Source: Pinus tabuliformis (taxonomy: Eukaryota; Streptophyta; Pinopsida; Pinales; Pinaceae). Taken from it: a stretch of DNA of 64,000 nucleotides. Location of the stretch: assembly GCA_031772625.1 (NCBI GenBank), contig CM062807.1, forward strand, positions 1,149,521,007-1,149,585,006, given 5' to 3'. The translations under genes and the position numbers were made by a program. Shown here one piece after another: positions 51,945 to 64,000 of this stretch; within the stretch, counting starts at the first letter, position 1; each line of letters opens with the position of its first letter. A model generated the notes under the pieces. That model saw only the letters and a list, made by a program, of their open reading frames with translations, ran no database searches and was not told the DNA's origin.

Positions 51945-53489
51945 GTAGGAGCTAACCCTAAGCTCTTCAATTGCATTCTTTCCTTTTTCTAATTCTGAGC
52001 ATGTTTTCCTGTTTTTCTGGGCCTCTAGGGTTTGAAAAATTCATTCTCTCCCCATCGCACCTAGTATACATCGAAAGGTGTGATGCATACTAAGCTGGCC
52101 ATTGGCCAGTCAGTATGCATCCCACCTAGTACACAGCTGGGGTGTGATGGGCACAAAGAGGAAAGTTTATGCATTGTTTTTTCATGGAAATTTTGCCTGT
52201 TTTTTCCTGAATCAGGATCCTAATCCTTCTCTTGTTTGTTTTTCAGAGATTCATCAGATCAAGATGGTCGTTACATGGCGTGAATGTGAGCATGAAGAAG
52301 AGGATATGATTGCCTTACATGATCCGGGTACGGTGACTGCATTGCGGAACTGTGGCTTGCTCAAATTCTTCCATATATCCAGCATGAGGCAACAAATCAA
52401 CTTGTTGCAACACTTTCTCGACGCATGGGATCCTACCAACCAAGTGTTCCAGATTCAAGGTAAATCCATCCCTTTGACAGTTGAGGATATCTACTTCTTG
52501 ACCGGTTTATCGAGGCGTGGTGCTGCTCTCTCACTATCAGGATCCGCTTGTAGGGGTGAATCTGTGAGGGATTATATTCGTCGGTTCTGTAGAGATGGTT
52601 CTCAGCTGAGTAGGGATGGCAAGATTAGTATTCAAGATGTCATTAACCAGTCCTTGAGGACTATCTTATTCACCTTTGCTAGATTGGCTGGTAGTGCGGC
52701 TCTTCATTTGGCCAACAGGTCCTATATGCAGTATGCTCTGGAATGCCTTGAACCAAAGGTATTCAACTGGTGTGATGCAGTACTTTCGGTTATAAAAGAA
52801 CAGCTTACCAAGGTGAAGAATGGAAGATCCAAGAACTTTGGTTATGGTTCTATTCTGACCGCTTTTGCCTTGGAGAAAATCCCACTGATGCAGCCACAAT
52901 ACATTTCACTCGGAGTGCTAGTGCCGACAGAACCACGGATGCAGAGATGGGTCGATCTTATGGCCAGACATGCTGGTCAATTGCAGATTTCATTCTTTGA
53001 TGCCTTATTTGAGTGGTTCAACCATCAACAGATGGTTTTTGCCGAGTATCCGTATGCTGGGATGGATTTTCGGGGTGACCCAGATTTGGTGTTGCCGGCT
53101 GGCGAGCAATGGGGTGTTATAGGTAAAAGATCTAACCATATCTTTGTTTATTGTTTTTATAATGTTCTTGTGTTTTTTAAATGTTATCAAGACTAATCAA
53201 ATCCATATGTTTGTGTAGATATTGGTCGCCAGCAGTGCGCCCAAGGGTAGCAGCTATTGTTCCAGCAGGAGAGGTTGTAGGGAGGGTTGTCCTTCATAAT
53301 TTGGACGTAGTCGAGACCCTTGCAGTATTGCAGGATCAGATCGAGGGTCTCACCCTTGGTATTCAGGATGTGAGGACCGACGAGTTACCTCTGAGATTAC
53401 AACGCCATACCACTGGTGTGCCGAGTCGATGGACTAGGCTCTTATGTATAATCACACAGGCGGTGACTTGTTATCACCAGCACCATTAA
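51945..53489 (+). pseudogene. Antisense plant-mobile-domain-like gene, Tat-like copy 2
   Basis: The longest open frame (52102-53196; likely start at the Met near 52264, MVVTWRECEHEEEDM) covers the whole mobile-domain-like region. Its core is GKSIPLTVEDIYFLTGLSRR, followed by an arginine-rich helical part and a YPYAGMDFRGDPDLVLP segment. Putative GT-AG introns lie at 51945-52246 and 53123-53218, matching those in copy 1. Further coding sequence runs to a stop at 53487-53489. The gene is antisense to the element's genomic RNA, so its introns are not spliced from that RNA. It may contain about one break. Confidence 0.68.
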
Positions 53490-53660
53490 TCTAGGGTGCT
53501 TTTCCTGCATTTTTGAGTTTTTGGGTCATATGACCGATTTTGTCCTGGACACAGAACATTTTGAAAAACTATAAACAGTTATATATATTTTTGATTTTCG
53601 GAGCTTTATTTTGGTTAAGTTACATGATCCTGATGCAAATGTTGATTGAAATGCTTTCTT

Positions 53661-54086
53661 TTATAAATGTTGAAAATGTCTATCTAACACATAATTTGTT
53701 AATGAATCAGTTAATGTGTTTAAGTTTCTGGAAATGTGTTGATATTGAATAGAATAAAACTGCCTTTCCAAAATCTTGACACTTAGGAACATACGACAGA
53801 TAGCTGGATTCCGAACGGAATAGATTCCAGTAAGTTGTAGGATGACGAGTTGTAAGTCTAGCCTGACAACAAGTTGGCATATGCCATGTGCGATGGCATC
53901 AAAGAGAATTTCTATCAATGCGCTATACTCAGTGATGTTGTTCATTGACCGACCAATACATACCCCTCTGAAACTCACTAACTCACTGCTTGGATCAAAA
54001 ATGGCCCAAGCTGCAGAAGATAGGTTCCGCGTATTACGACTAGCTCCATCGACATATCCAACAAATGATTCCAATAGGTTTGACAT
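53661..54086 (-). CDS. Second RNase H domain, Tat-like copy 2
   Basis: The 141-residue frame is homologous to 3405-3839, with YVDGASRNTRNLSSAAWAIF at the start, VRLDLQLVILQL in the middle and TDSLTNYVLDRHFQHL at the end. Placement after the integrase is conserved between the two copies. Confidence 0.75.
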   Translation of the reverse strand: MSNLLESFVGYVDGASRNTRNLSSAAWAIFDPSSELVSFRGVCIGRSMNNITEYSALIEILFDAIAHGICQLVVRLDLQLVILQLTGIYSVRNPAICRMFLSVKILERQFYSIQYQHISRNLNTLTDSLTNYVLDRHFQHL

Positions 54087-54557
54087 CTACAACAAATGAA
54101 AAAGTGGATTACCTAGCCAAAATGATCACTCTTGACGAAAGCAAAAACGTAACAAAAGCATACAAAGAGATTACTACACTTAGTCAAGCATAGTAACGTT
54201 TAAGGTACAACCCGTTTCGGGGTTGCGACAGTGGGATCCCATTGTAATCTACTAGCTCATAGGCTCCTTTTGCTAATACTTGCTTAACAATGTAGGGACC
54301 CATCCACAATGATTGGAACTTACCTGCTCCCAATTTATCAGATTCCTGATCGTAAAGTAAGACCAGGTCACCTTCTGAGAAGACACAGGGTTTGACATTT
54401 TTGTCAAATTGTGCCTTAACTCATTTCTTATGAGCTTCGTTAGCCAAGGCGGTGTCACGACGGGTTTCATCCAATTGGATTAGTTCCAAGAAACGAGCCT
54501 CTTCCTCTAAAGTTCGGGGAGAAGGTCGACTGCGAGCTTGAGAGATGAAATCTCACA

Positions 54558-56973
54558 CTAAACTGGTAAGACCGCTTCCAGGCCATACACCAACTGAAAG
54601 GGTGTAAATTCAATTACATTTCTTACCGATGTCCTATATGCCCACAAGGTTGAGTACAGGATCAGGTGCCAACTCCATTTGTGGACTCCAATCATCCTTT
54701 GCAGAATGCGCTTCAGTACCTTGTTGATGGCCTCAACTTGTCCGTTAGCTTGCAGATAATACGGAGTAGAACTGTCATGGGACAGTCCTAATTTGGCAGC
54801 CAATTTGACCATCATGTGATTATGGAAATGTGATCCATGATCTGTGACTATAGCTTGTGGAACACCAAATCTAGAGACTACATGATTAAACAAGAAAAGA
54901 GCAGCCATTTCGCTATTGTTGTTTAATGTAGGCATCGCCTCGGCCCATTTCATAAAAGAGTCAACTGAAACTATGATATACACATGCCCCCGGCTGAGGT
55001 GGGGTTACATGCCATGAAATCTATGCCCCATTTGGCGAATGGCCCAACAGCAACTATTGGATGCATAGATGCGGGTGGTATTCTAGTTTTGCGATCGAAG
55101 ATTTGATAAGCATGGCAACTTCTGACTGCGTTTATGTAATCTTTGAACATTGTTGGCCATAAGTAACCTGCTCGTAAAATATTTTGTGTCATAGCGTAAC
55201 CAGATTGATGCCCCCCACACGCGCTTGAGTGACAAACATTCAGGATTTTTTTGGCCTCCTCATGGGTGAGGCACCTTTGCAGAACTGTATCAATACCGTG
55301 ACGGTAAAGTGTATCATCGATGATCATGTAGTCTTTTGCTTGATATCGAGTACGTTGTTGTTCTGAGCGAGAGGTAATAGGCCTGTATGTTTGGGTTTGT
55401 AGATAGATGATTATATCTCCATACCACGGATCTCTCGATGATATCAAAAACAAATATTCATCCACGATTGATGCTTTGGATGTTGAATCATTGGATGACG
55501 ATGGGAAGTCACATAGTAACTCCGCGAATACTAGAGATTTCTTTGATTTGGATTTCAAAAATTCCAGATCAAACTCTTGCAAAATAGCTATCCATTTCGA
55601 ATATTTGCCCCCAAGTAACTTAAGCGACAATATGTAAGTCATAGGGTTGCAATCTGACGAAATGGTAGTTTTGTGAAAGAGGATATAGTGTCGAAATCTA
55701 TGTACTGCTTGAACAGCTGCAAGGGCCAGCTTTTCAACATAGGAGTACTTGCTTTCTGTATCATTTAAGTTTTGGCTTAAATAATAGATAGGATGTTTGA
55801 TTCCATTGTCTTCTTGAACTAAAACCATTGTGATGGTTGTATCTGCTACAGCTAGATACAGGCTAAAGTCTTTTTGATAGTCAGGAGTGTACATTAATGA
55901 TGCTTTTATTAGGGATTCCTTTAGAGCATCAAAGGAAGCTTGCACAACCTGATCCCAGTTGAAGGGTACTTCTTTTTTCAAAAGACGCATATAACCTTTA
56001 GCAAGTTTGGCGTAATTTGGAATGAACCTCCTCAGAAAGTTTTCTTTCCCTTGGAGTTTCTGAATCTGAAGCAAATTTGAAGGTGGAGGCATATCGATGA
56101 TTTCCTGAACCTTACATGGGTCGAGTTGAATCCTATCCTTAGAAACCATGAAGCCAAGTAAACGACTAGAATCGACACAAAACACACACTTGTGCGGATT
56201 GAGTCATATCTTGTAGTGTCGACAATGTAGAAATATAGCTCTCAAATGTTGCGGATGATCAGTCCGCTTTCGCGAATGAGCTGGTAGATCGTCGAGATAT
56301 GGTTGAACGATGTTCTTGATGTCATGGAAGGCATAATTCATAGCCCTCTGAAAAGTTGCCCCTGCATTCTTTAAACCGAAAGGTAGTTTGCGGTACGCGA
56401 ATGTGCCCCATGGACATATAAATGCAGTCTTCGATTGGTCCTGTGGGCGGATATTTATTTGATTATACCCGGAAAATCCATCCATAAATGAAAATATTTC
56501 GCATCCGACGCATTCATCAATTATCTGGTCGATGAAGGGTGTAGGGTAGTTGTCCTTTGGACAAGCTTGATTTACATCCCTATAATCAATGCACACTCTA
56601 ATCATTCCTTGCTTTTTCATCACAGGAACAATATTCGATACCCAATCAGTTAGAGGAACGGGTAAATGAAACCAGCATGTAAAAGTTTTTCAACTTTTGC
56701 CTTGATGGCAGCGGCTTTCTTTGGGTGCACCTGCCGAAGCCGTTGTCGTACCGGTTTGACATCTGGATACATCTTGATTTCGTGTTCAACTATGCTCGAG
56801 TCAATGCCTGGAATTTCTTCATATGACCATGCAAAGACATCTCTGAATTCGTGAAAGAGAGCGCAATATATTTCCAATTCTGAAGAAGAACAAGATTTGC
56901 CGACATGAATATTCTCTACAACATTAGGTTTGGTTGAGATATTTATGGCGATAGTTTCTTCAATATTGGACAT
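54558..56973 (-). CDS. RT, Gypsy RNase H and integrase region, Tat-like copy 2
   Basis: Minus-strand domains in order from the right are RT fingers (VRQRLRQVHPKKAAAIKAKV), palm (FMDGFSGYNQINIRPQDQSK; PYLDDL), RNase H (HPIYYLSQNLND), the integrase zinc-binding segment (CHSSACGGHQSGY) and the DDE core (VTDHGSHFHNHM; EAINKVLKRILQ). All match copy 1. This is a fossil with several interruptions. Confidence 0.85.
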
Positions 56974-57330
56974 ATTTCACTCGGAATCCATCGTATTTAC
57001 AGTATTTGATAGAAAATCAAAAACTGAAGGATGATTAAGGTCGTTGGAATAATCTTTGTTGTAATCTAGAAGATGGGAATGATGGTGGTAATCTTCCCAT
57101 GGTGCCTCTCCTATCATCATCGACTGAATAATTCCTTCGTCTGTAGAATGTACATGCAACCAAGGATCTGAAGAGGTGCCATATTCCTTACACCTATCTA
57201 TCCAAACGCTCGATCAGCATTGATTTGGGTTTGTCGCCCATGCCAAGAAAATTGATTGCTACAAAATTTCTATTGGGCTTGGAGGCAATACCTGTTGATG
57301 ATCCATGCTAACAAAATGTTTGGAAATCTT

Positions 57331-57939
57331 CTAAATGGAAGATATCATGTTGCAGGTTTCTACTGTGGCCACTTCCGCCAGATTACTCGGAGGCGGTAGG
57401 GCAAAATTACCCATTAATGCAGGGTCTTTTAGTAGGCCTACTCCGACATTTTGAAGCGAATGAGAGCTTCCATGGATCATTGGAATGCTTCCTATAACTT
57501 GTGAACTGTTGGGGAGAAAGGTTTGTTGATCAACGATTGTAATTCCTCCTTGAAAGGGAAATGCAATATTTCTAAAGTAAGTTGACACAACAGCAGCCAT
57601 AGCATAAATCCAAGGCCTTCCCAGTAGGATATTGTAATCGAGGTTTCCATTGATAACTTCGACGTCAATTTCTACTGTCTTGCCCCCCAATTCAACTTGC
57701 AAGTTACTTAAAATCCCGTACGGGGTGTATGTTCATCCATCGAATGCTTTTAATGTCGTTGATGATCTTGACAAGGGTGGTGAGCCTAAAGTTTTCCAGC
57801 AACTCATTGACATAATGCAGGTAGATGCCCCCTCATCAATAATTGTTCGATGAACAGTTTTGTTGAGGGCTTTCACTTGTATGAGGAAAGCGAGTTGAGC
57901 TGGTAACTGAGGTTCATATCCTTTATGATTAAAGGCCAC
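57331..57939 (-). CDS. Retropepsin region, Tat-like copy 2
   Basis: IIDEGASTCIMSMSCWKTLG marks the active-site region, and YNILLGRPWIYAMAAVVSTY the C-terminal box. It lies between gag and RT, as in copy 1. Broken. Confidence 0.8.
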
Positions 57940-57968
57940 AAGATTGGAATCTGCTGGGTCAATCCCAC

Positions 57969-59150
57969 CTATTGCTGATAATAGAGCCTGCTTTTGGGAG
58001 GGGCAATTTTGCAGTACTTCAAGTGTCGAGCACGAGGATTAAATGTCAATTTGTGTACTACTCCCTTTGGCGGCTTTATCGTTAGCTCAGGAATGATGGG
58101 TGGCACAACTTCGGTTGAAGTTGTTGTCGAACTACTAGGTTGATCTGTAGCCTTGTTGTTCGACAACTGTGGATTCCCGTAATCTTTATTCCTTGTCGAT
58201 ATCAAAGCATCATTTTGTTGCTTCGAAATGGACAACATAAGCACTTGGGATGGGGAAGCATTGTCGCTAGCAACCAGATTGGTTTCTGGGTTTGGAAACG
58301 GATCAGTCAATACCGCTGAGGTTTTTGAACTCTTAAAGAACTTCTTAATCTCAGCTTTATATGGACAATCTCTCATCCAATGGTCTTCATCACATATGTG
58401 ACATGGCCGAGGAGGTTTCTTTTGCCTAAAAGGGTTTTCAGAAGATTTTTCAGGAGACGAATCATCCTGTTTCTTCTTTTTTCTTTTCCCTTTCTTCTTG
58501 CCCCCTGGTTGCTTCGGTTCTTTGCCTTTGTCGGTCGACACAGCATTGACCTCCAAGGCGAGAGGTTCTTCATTTTCTTTTTGACTAGAAACCGTATGGG
58601 CTTTCTTAGATGTAGCCTTTGCGGTTTTCATGCTTGTCGTACCTATCACGCCATCGCTGGCATGAGAGTCTTTGTTTGATTTAGGAGGAGGAGGAACGGA
58701 AAATTCTGGTCTAGGAGCATCAGGAATTTTTTCATAGAGCGTGCCAGACTGAGTATAGATCAAGTCTAGATATTGCGCACGAGCAATGACTTGCTCTTTA
58801 GTGACAACTCCCCCCTTAGCCACATCTTCTGTAATAGAAGGTAACAATGACTTAATAAACCATTCAGCTAGTAGTTGATCAGGAACATATGTTTTTACCA
58901 TTCGACGACGACGTCGCCACTCATGAATATGATCAGATATGTGAGTGGTTGTCGTCTGCTTAAAATTGGTAAGAAGCTTCGTTCATGTTTCGTACCTTAT
59001 TGGTAACTGAAAATGGGTTAAAAAGGTGGTGGCAAGGGCACTGAAGTTATCGAATGAAGCTCTAGGCAATTCAATGTACCATTTCGTTGCCAGACCAGTT
59101 AGCGTTCGCTAAAAAAGGCGAAGCCTAATCGAATCATCATTGAGAGTGTT
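57969..59150 (-). CDS. Gag region with zinc knuckle, Tat-like copy 2
   Basis: The capsid C-terminal part (VVTKEQVIARAQYLDLIYTQ) is followed by a lysine-rich linker and one CX2CX4HX4C knuckle, CHICDEDHWMRDC, near 58390. The knuckle is better preserved here than in copy 1. Fossil part of the element. Confidence 0.8.
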
Positions 59151-60840
59151 GGACGAACACCATAGATGAAAGGTCATCACATGATTCGATAGATCTTCAC
59201 CCGGATTTCCATTGAATTTAGGAATATCTAACGAAAGTTTATGAGGAATCGTCGGCCACCAAGGGGCGTAAGCAATTGGATCATTTGTTAGCCAATTCAG
59301 ATTTGGTAATTCTAAAGTTGCGACGAAAGGCAACTGTTGATTTAGGTTTGGCGAAGCATACCCAGGATAAGATGGGATCGCCTGAGCAGTGGGCCTTTGC
59401 ATACCAGCATAATGTATTTGATGTTGATAACTTTGATAAGGTTGATGGGCATAACCATTATGATATGATTGATGGTAACCGTTTTGAATATACGGCTGCC
59501 CATTACCCGCAAAGCTTTGTTGCTCAGGTCCTCGGTAAGCTTGTTGGAATTGCAGTTGTTGATATTGCATCAACCATGGTTGTGAAGCCATTTTCTGTTG
59601 TCCAATACTGGATGTTTGACCAAGATGAGGGGTGATAGTACATGTTTGAGCCTGAGTCGCTTTAGTTAAGGAGCCACTAATCGGCGATTGTGATTGAGTC
59701 GCGGAGACAAGAGGTTGTTGTATTACGACCTGAGAGACTTGAGGTTGACATACAACAGGCAGCGCTTGTACTTGCGACACCGTCACAATAGCCAGTGTAG
59801 TGGGAATATTCGACACAGGTTGATTTGGTTGCATTGAATATACAACTCTTGGCTGTTGAGGCAGTATTGGCACCCAACCACTGGATGCAATTCCAGCTTG
59901 ACCCAAATTCTGTTGTGAACTCTCATATGGTTTTTCTCCCGGAGGGAACAATGAAAAGGCATACTGCCCCCCATATGGTGGCAATCCAGTGTTCAAAGGG
60001 AAAATTGGTCTTTGTAGACTAGACTGCCCAAATTGATACTCTTGTGAAGGATCAATTTGCTAAGACTCAACATAAGAAATTCCAGATAATATTCCGGACG
60101 AACAAACAGGAACAGACCATACTATCGAAACAGTCCCTGGGTGGACTCTATCTAGCCGTTGAGAGCTAGTTGGGACAAATGGTATACTAGCGAACATTGT
60201 CGGAGTAGTGGCAGGAGGTTCTGTTGTTGCTATATCGGATGACACAGTCCTAGATGTTGATGGTTGTTCAGACATATCGAGTCTATCCAAAAGACTTCCT
60301 AGCGATTCTACAAGAACTTGCGATGAAGGGTGACTAACTTCTGTAGTAGAAGGATATAGGTGGATCCTAGTTCCAAAATGCAATGGGGTACCGGATGGAA
60401 GATCTTCCACAATCTCTTCTATAGCAATCAGTCCAGGTGGAAGAGGTAGACCGTCAGGTCCGTAAAATACTTCTAGTGTCGAAGAAGGTACAGACTCTGC
60501 AGCGACAGATGTTGGAGGGGTGACACCTTCTAAATTAGTCCTAGATGGAGCTGGTTCAGGAATAGAAGTGTTTACCGTTACACTAGAATCAGTTATAATG
60601 TCCTCTTGTAACTGTGGAATTTCTTCTGTAGAGGCAGGGATACCAGAAATAGTTGGAGTAATTGGAGTCTCTGAGGATTTTGAAAGACAAGTTTCAAATA
60701 GACTAGGAGACTTTGACCCAGTTAAAGAGATCGCTTGGCCCGGAATGGTTTCGTTTCCGGAGTCAAAGACAGTTGACTCATTAGTATCCACGAACAACGG
60801 GGTTTTGATTGACTTTCTTCCACGATTGTGGATTTCTTGA
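59109..60840 (-). CDS. Q/P/S/Y-rich N-terminal region, Tat-like copy 2
   Basis: The composition matches 9096-10598: Gln/Tyr/Asn/Pro-rich segments such as QYQQLQFQQAYRGPEQQSFA and HQPYQSYQHQIHYAGMQR, preceded by a Ser/Thr/Pro-rich part. No folded domain is seen. The composition is conserved while the exact sequence drifts. Confidence 0.7.
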
Positions 60841-61806
60841 TCAACTCAAAATAAAAAAGGGGAAAATGTTATTCCGAATTAAATGAATTTTATGACGATT
60901 TGACACAACTTGCTTTTTCAATTTTTAAGAGTTGAGAAAAAGCAAAAGATGACTCTAGTCACCTTCGATTTTTAATGAGCCTGAAGTGACAAGTTCTTGG
61001 ATGAACTTTTTCTTTTAAGGAGTCTAAAAAGGAACGAAAGTGACTACTCTGGAAATCTAGACAAAGGGATTACCAAACCAATCGCAAAACTGCAAAATAC
61101 TTTTTAAGGTACGGTAGTCAATCTTCCCGAATGTTGTGTGCAGTGCATTGCGATCAATAAGGCGTCAGACATGGCTTCCTAAGGATAAAGGGTATAGCCT
61201 TTTGTGGTCTCCCAATATATACTCGACGGTACGTGGGAGCACAAGTCTGTATTGGCACTTGTCGTATCAAAGAGGAGTAATCACCCAACCTACAATGAAA
61301 ACGATAGTTACCAGGCTTTACGATGTCGGAATACGTCTCTAGCCTAGACTTCTAGATGTTGTGCGTTAGGTTCCAAAGCGTTTTTATGTTCATTGAGGTT
61401 TATTTTACAGTTGATATTTCTTAAGAAGTTTGCCTTTAAGGTTCACCGCGTGATGTAGATATACAATTCCTAAATATGCAATCTAAGATGATAAACAGTC
61501 GTTTACTTTCTTTTAGCAATAAAAGTCCTAGCTACTAAGGAAAGAGAAATAAAATTCTTTCAACATAGAGCAGAGAGCACAGAGTAGATGCACTTTTCCC
61601 AAATCAATTTCTGCATGCAGTCTAAATGCAAATGCACACGCATGTATTTGTTTTTCAGTTTCCTTAATGTGAGAATGACAAAAAAGAAAACTAAGTACAT
61701 ATCTGAACTATTTTCTTTCAAAGCAACAGTTCTAACAATTTTATCTTTTAGAAAGAAAAGGAAGACTAAGACGAAACTTTGCAATTTTGAATTTAAAACT
61801 GCTTTC
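60841..61806 (-). other. Leader of Tat-like copy 2, cut by a later insertion
   Basis: Noncoding, homologous to 10599-11560. It contains a 10-bp stem TTGCTTTTTC/GAAAAAGCAA (60910-60919 with 60936-60945), the counterpart of TTGTTTTTTC/GAAAAAACAA in copy 1. No gene is seen. Confidence 0.6.
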
Positions 61807-62144
61807 TGTTAACACCCAGGTTGTTCCCTATGACTCCCAAGGAAATACGGCCGGGGTAACCATAACAATCTTTGGATCACTGTTTCTAGCCAAACTGTGA
61901 TCAGAGAGGGCTCTCTCTTATGATTTGTAATGTTTTATGATAGGGTTTTAGCTAGCTATTATGTACTGGTTTTGTTTATGTTTTGGTTGATGAAATCCTT
62001 TTAGAGATCCTGTGATGTAGTTTTCAGAGAGGTTGAGTACCATTGGGCAATGGAGTCTGTGGCTATATGTGTTTGAAACTTTGAGATGAAAGATGGAACT
62101 TACAGGGCCATTTGAGTGCTTAATAGAACAGATTTTTGATTAAA

Positions 62145-62196
62145 TGACTGGAAACAGGTAATACAGACAGTGACTGGAAACAGGTAATACAAACAG
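62145..62196. repeat. 26-bp tandem duplication in LTR-like sequence
   Basis: TGACTGGAAACAGGTAATAC plus six bases occurs at 62145-62170 and again at 62171-62196, with one difference. Confidence 0.9.
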
Positions 62197-62833
62197 TGAA
62201 AGATCATTTAGAATTTTCACTTATTGTCTATATATTCCCAACAGACAGCTTTAAGAGGAGGAAGACTAGGTCTCAGGGGTAAAAATTGAATCCCTGAGAA
62301 TGCATGTCACAGTAAAAGACACAGTTTTGAAATGCAGCAATTAAGAATTACAATATTCTATCACTGTATCTGAGGAAAACATGTATAATAGCTAGTTTGA
62401 GTCCAGGGTAAACATGGTTAAATCCTGGAACTATCCTTTCACCTTGCTATCAAGTGTAATACATTTGAACAACAAAAGAGAACAAAAGACTCGAAAACAT
62501 ATAACAAAGAGATTTGAGAATACTTGCTGTTTTATGCAACACCCTGGAATCCTGTAACATTCATTTCTTTCACCACAATACATCAAAGAACACCAAGCCT
62601 TGGAAATTCCATTCTTCCTTTGTATTACTTCTCTGAATATATTACATCGAGCGAGAGCTCTTCAAAAGAAAATTGCAACAACCCTTTTCACTGCTGTGAA
62701 GGGTGAATATATACTTGCGGTGATTTACAAAATATCTGAGTCCTGAGTTATCTCAGATTTTACTTTCTTACCAACTACTTTAGATATATATGACCAAAAT
62801 TTAATGCAGCATTGATTACAGAGTACAGGCATT

Positions 62834-63975
62834 TTAATGCTCTGTCAGAAGATATTTTAGCCTTTGGGAACAGCTAAGTCGGTCGAGATATTCTGAATAA
62901 ATGCTGGAAGATCTGTTCTTTAAGGCTTTGTACGTGGATCTGGACTTGTCAGTCAGTGTGATTGTGACTGCTGCTTGTGGTGAGTTAATGGTCCTGCTGA
63001 GTTGGCTCAGCTTCTGCCTCTTCCCTGTAGATCTCTTCTCTTCAAAATTGTGCCTGCGCATGTATGCTTATTTGCCTGTAGAAATGGCGTTACTGATTCT
63101 GGCCTGACAAAACTGTCTGTGTCAAATTTCTCCAGGCATCCTGTGTGGGCAGTGTGGTGTGCTAAGATTGCCCCTAGAGTTTCATCTGCTTCTGTGAATT
63201 TGAAGAAGTTAGGTGGTGTATCAAACAGATGGTCAACTTCATTCATGAGGAAAAACAGGTTCTCCACCCTGTCATACATACTCTGCCCGGTGGCTGGCCC
63301 TGGCTCTGCTGAAGTGTTGGGTGGTTGTGCAATCTCTGCTACTGCCTGGGCATCAATTCTCTTATTGTAATTCTCTAGGGTGAGCAGTCTTCCTACACTG
63401 CTTAAAATGCTGGGGAGGCCTCTGTTCTGCAGTGCTACGAATTTTTCCAGGAATCTGTTGATTTCAGTCTGCATATCCTATGTCCTCCTCTCCAGTGTTC
63501 CAACCAGGTTCCTCAATGTTATGACTCTCTTGGCTACAGCAATTGTTTCTGTCCTGTTGGTGATTCCCATGACAGCTAATTGTGAGCTAGTCTTATAGTT
63601 CAGAGTATTGATTATCCTAGTAGCAGCTTCTGGCATGTGTCCAAGGCTTGCCCTGGCTCTCTGTATTTCTCTGTTTGCTTTAGTGATGAGCACCATTTGC
63701 TCATCCATGGTCTCAATATATTGCCACTGTGTGGCAATGGGCCTCCAATGTTCTCATAGCACTGCTTTCATTTCAGCTGTCACTTTTTCTAGTGCAAGCT
63801 CTTTCTCTAGCTCAGCAATTCTTCTCTTAAGAGCTTTTACCTCTCTCTCCTTGGCTGCCTCATTCTGTTTGCTCTTGTCAAACTTTTCATTTACCTTAGT
63901 CAAGGTTTTCTTAAGTTCATCCAGCTCTTTCATTTGAGATTCCATGGCTTGGATCTCAGCTTGCAGCTTTTGCAT
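62834..63975 (-). CDS. Coiled-coil ORF region of the right-hand element, unknown function
   Basis: The minus-strand coding sequence has a strongly charged coiled coil at its right side (QAMESQMKELDELKKTLTKV, then REVKALKRRIAELEKELALE). A helical region (INTLNYKTSSQLAVMGITNR) follows, then a segment with ENLFFLMNEVDHLFDTPPNF. The layout, coiled coil then helical C-terminal part, is reminiscent of the third ORF of the Athila-like element at 20811-23672, but I cannot show homology by eye. Broken, with about two or three interruptions, and incomplete at the window edge. Confidence 0.45.
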
Positions 63976-64000
63976 GTCTAAACTAGTAGCCTGTTCTGAT

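Larger units (their letters stand above)
48691..61806 (-). mobile_element. Tat-like Ty3/Gypsy LTR retrotransposon, copy 2 (5' LTR not in window)
   Basis: Same layout as copy 1: 3' LTR at 48691-49736, polypurine tract, stem-loop ladder, antisense mobile-domain-like gene, second RNase H, integrase, RT, protease, gag, Q-rich region and leader. Homology to copy 1 stops at 61806, where a different LTR-like TGTTAACACCC start appears, so the leader and 5' LTR are split off by another insertion. It lies inside the LTR of the G-patch-bearing element and is therefore younger than that element. Broken, with roughly ten interruptions in the pol/gag part. Confidence 0.9.
61807..64000 (-). mobile_element. 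Left end of another LTR element, inserted in Tat-like copy 2
   Basis: An LTR-like TGTTAACACCCAGG start replaces the Tat-like leader at 61807. About 1 kb of noncoding sequence follows, then minus-strand coiled-coil coding sequence. This is the arrangement expected for a 3' LTR followed by a post-pol ORF of a minus-strand element. The LTR's inner border and the family cannot be fixed because the element leaves the window at 64000. Confidence 0.5.

Noticed and set aside
61807-62900. The TGTTA start could have been the missing 5' LTR of Tat-like copy 2.
   Set aside because: Apart from the first bases it does not match the LTR at 48691-49736, and the primer site expected before it is absent.

Overview
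This window is nuclear DNA of a seed plant, most likely a flowering plant. It is almost entirely nested LTR retrotransposons: plant-type Ty3/Gypsy (Tat-like, Athila-like, chromovirus-like) and Ty1/Copia-like elements with plant tRNA primer sites. I found no convincing free-standing host gene, rRNA, functional tRNA or CRISPR array. A 100-N assembly gap lies at 41048-41147. The species cannot be told from the sequence.

Layout. (1) 1-13325: Tat-like Gypsy element on the minus strand, with a 5' LTR at 12322-13325 and its 3' LTR outside the window. (2) 13690-18678: chromovirus-like fragment on the plus strand, split by a small non-autonomous LTR element (13831-17735) with both LTRs and a GTTTT target duplication. 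(3) 18679-20810: noncoding, LTR-like. (4) 20811-31594: Athila-like element on the minus strand with gag, protease, RT, RNase H, integrase and a long third ORF, plus a tRNA-Asp-type primer site. (5) 31595-41047: Copia-like non-autonomous element arranged LTR-internal-LTR-internal on the plus strand, inserted in the Athila LTR. (6) 41148-41786: fragment ending in a G-patch-like sequence. (7) 41787-48690: Gypsy-type element on the minus strand carrying a G-patch/zinc-knuckle ORF. (8) 48691-61806: second copy of the Tat-like element, inserted in an LTR of (7). (9) 61807-64000: start of another minus-strand element, inserted in the second Tat-like copy.

The Tat-like elements carry, after the integrase, an extra RNase H and then an antisense (plus-strand) gene resembling the plant mobile domain family, with GT-AG intron borders still visible. 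The G-patch-bearing element and the Athila-like third ORF are other accessory ORFs placed downstream of pol.

The strongest unexplained signal is at RNA-structure scale. Three unrelated families each carry their own array of short stem-loops in noncoding parts. In the Tat-like family several stems differ between the two copies by compensating base changes. In the Copia-like and Athila-like families the repeated modules covary with one another. These arrays are the best candidates for something undescribed.
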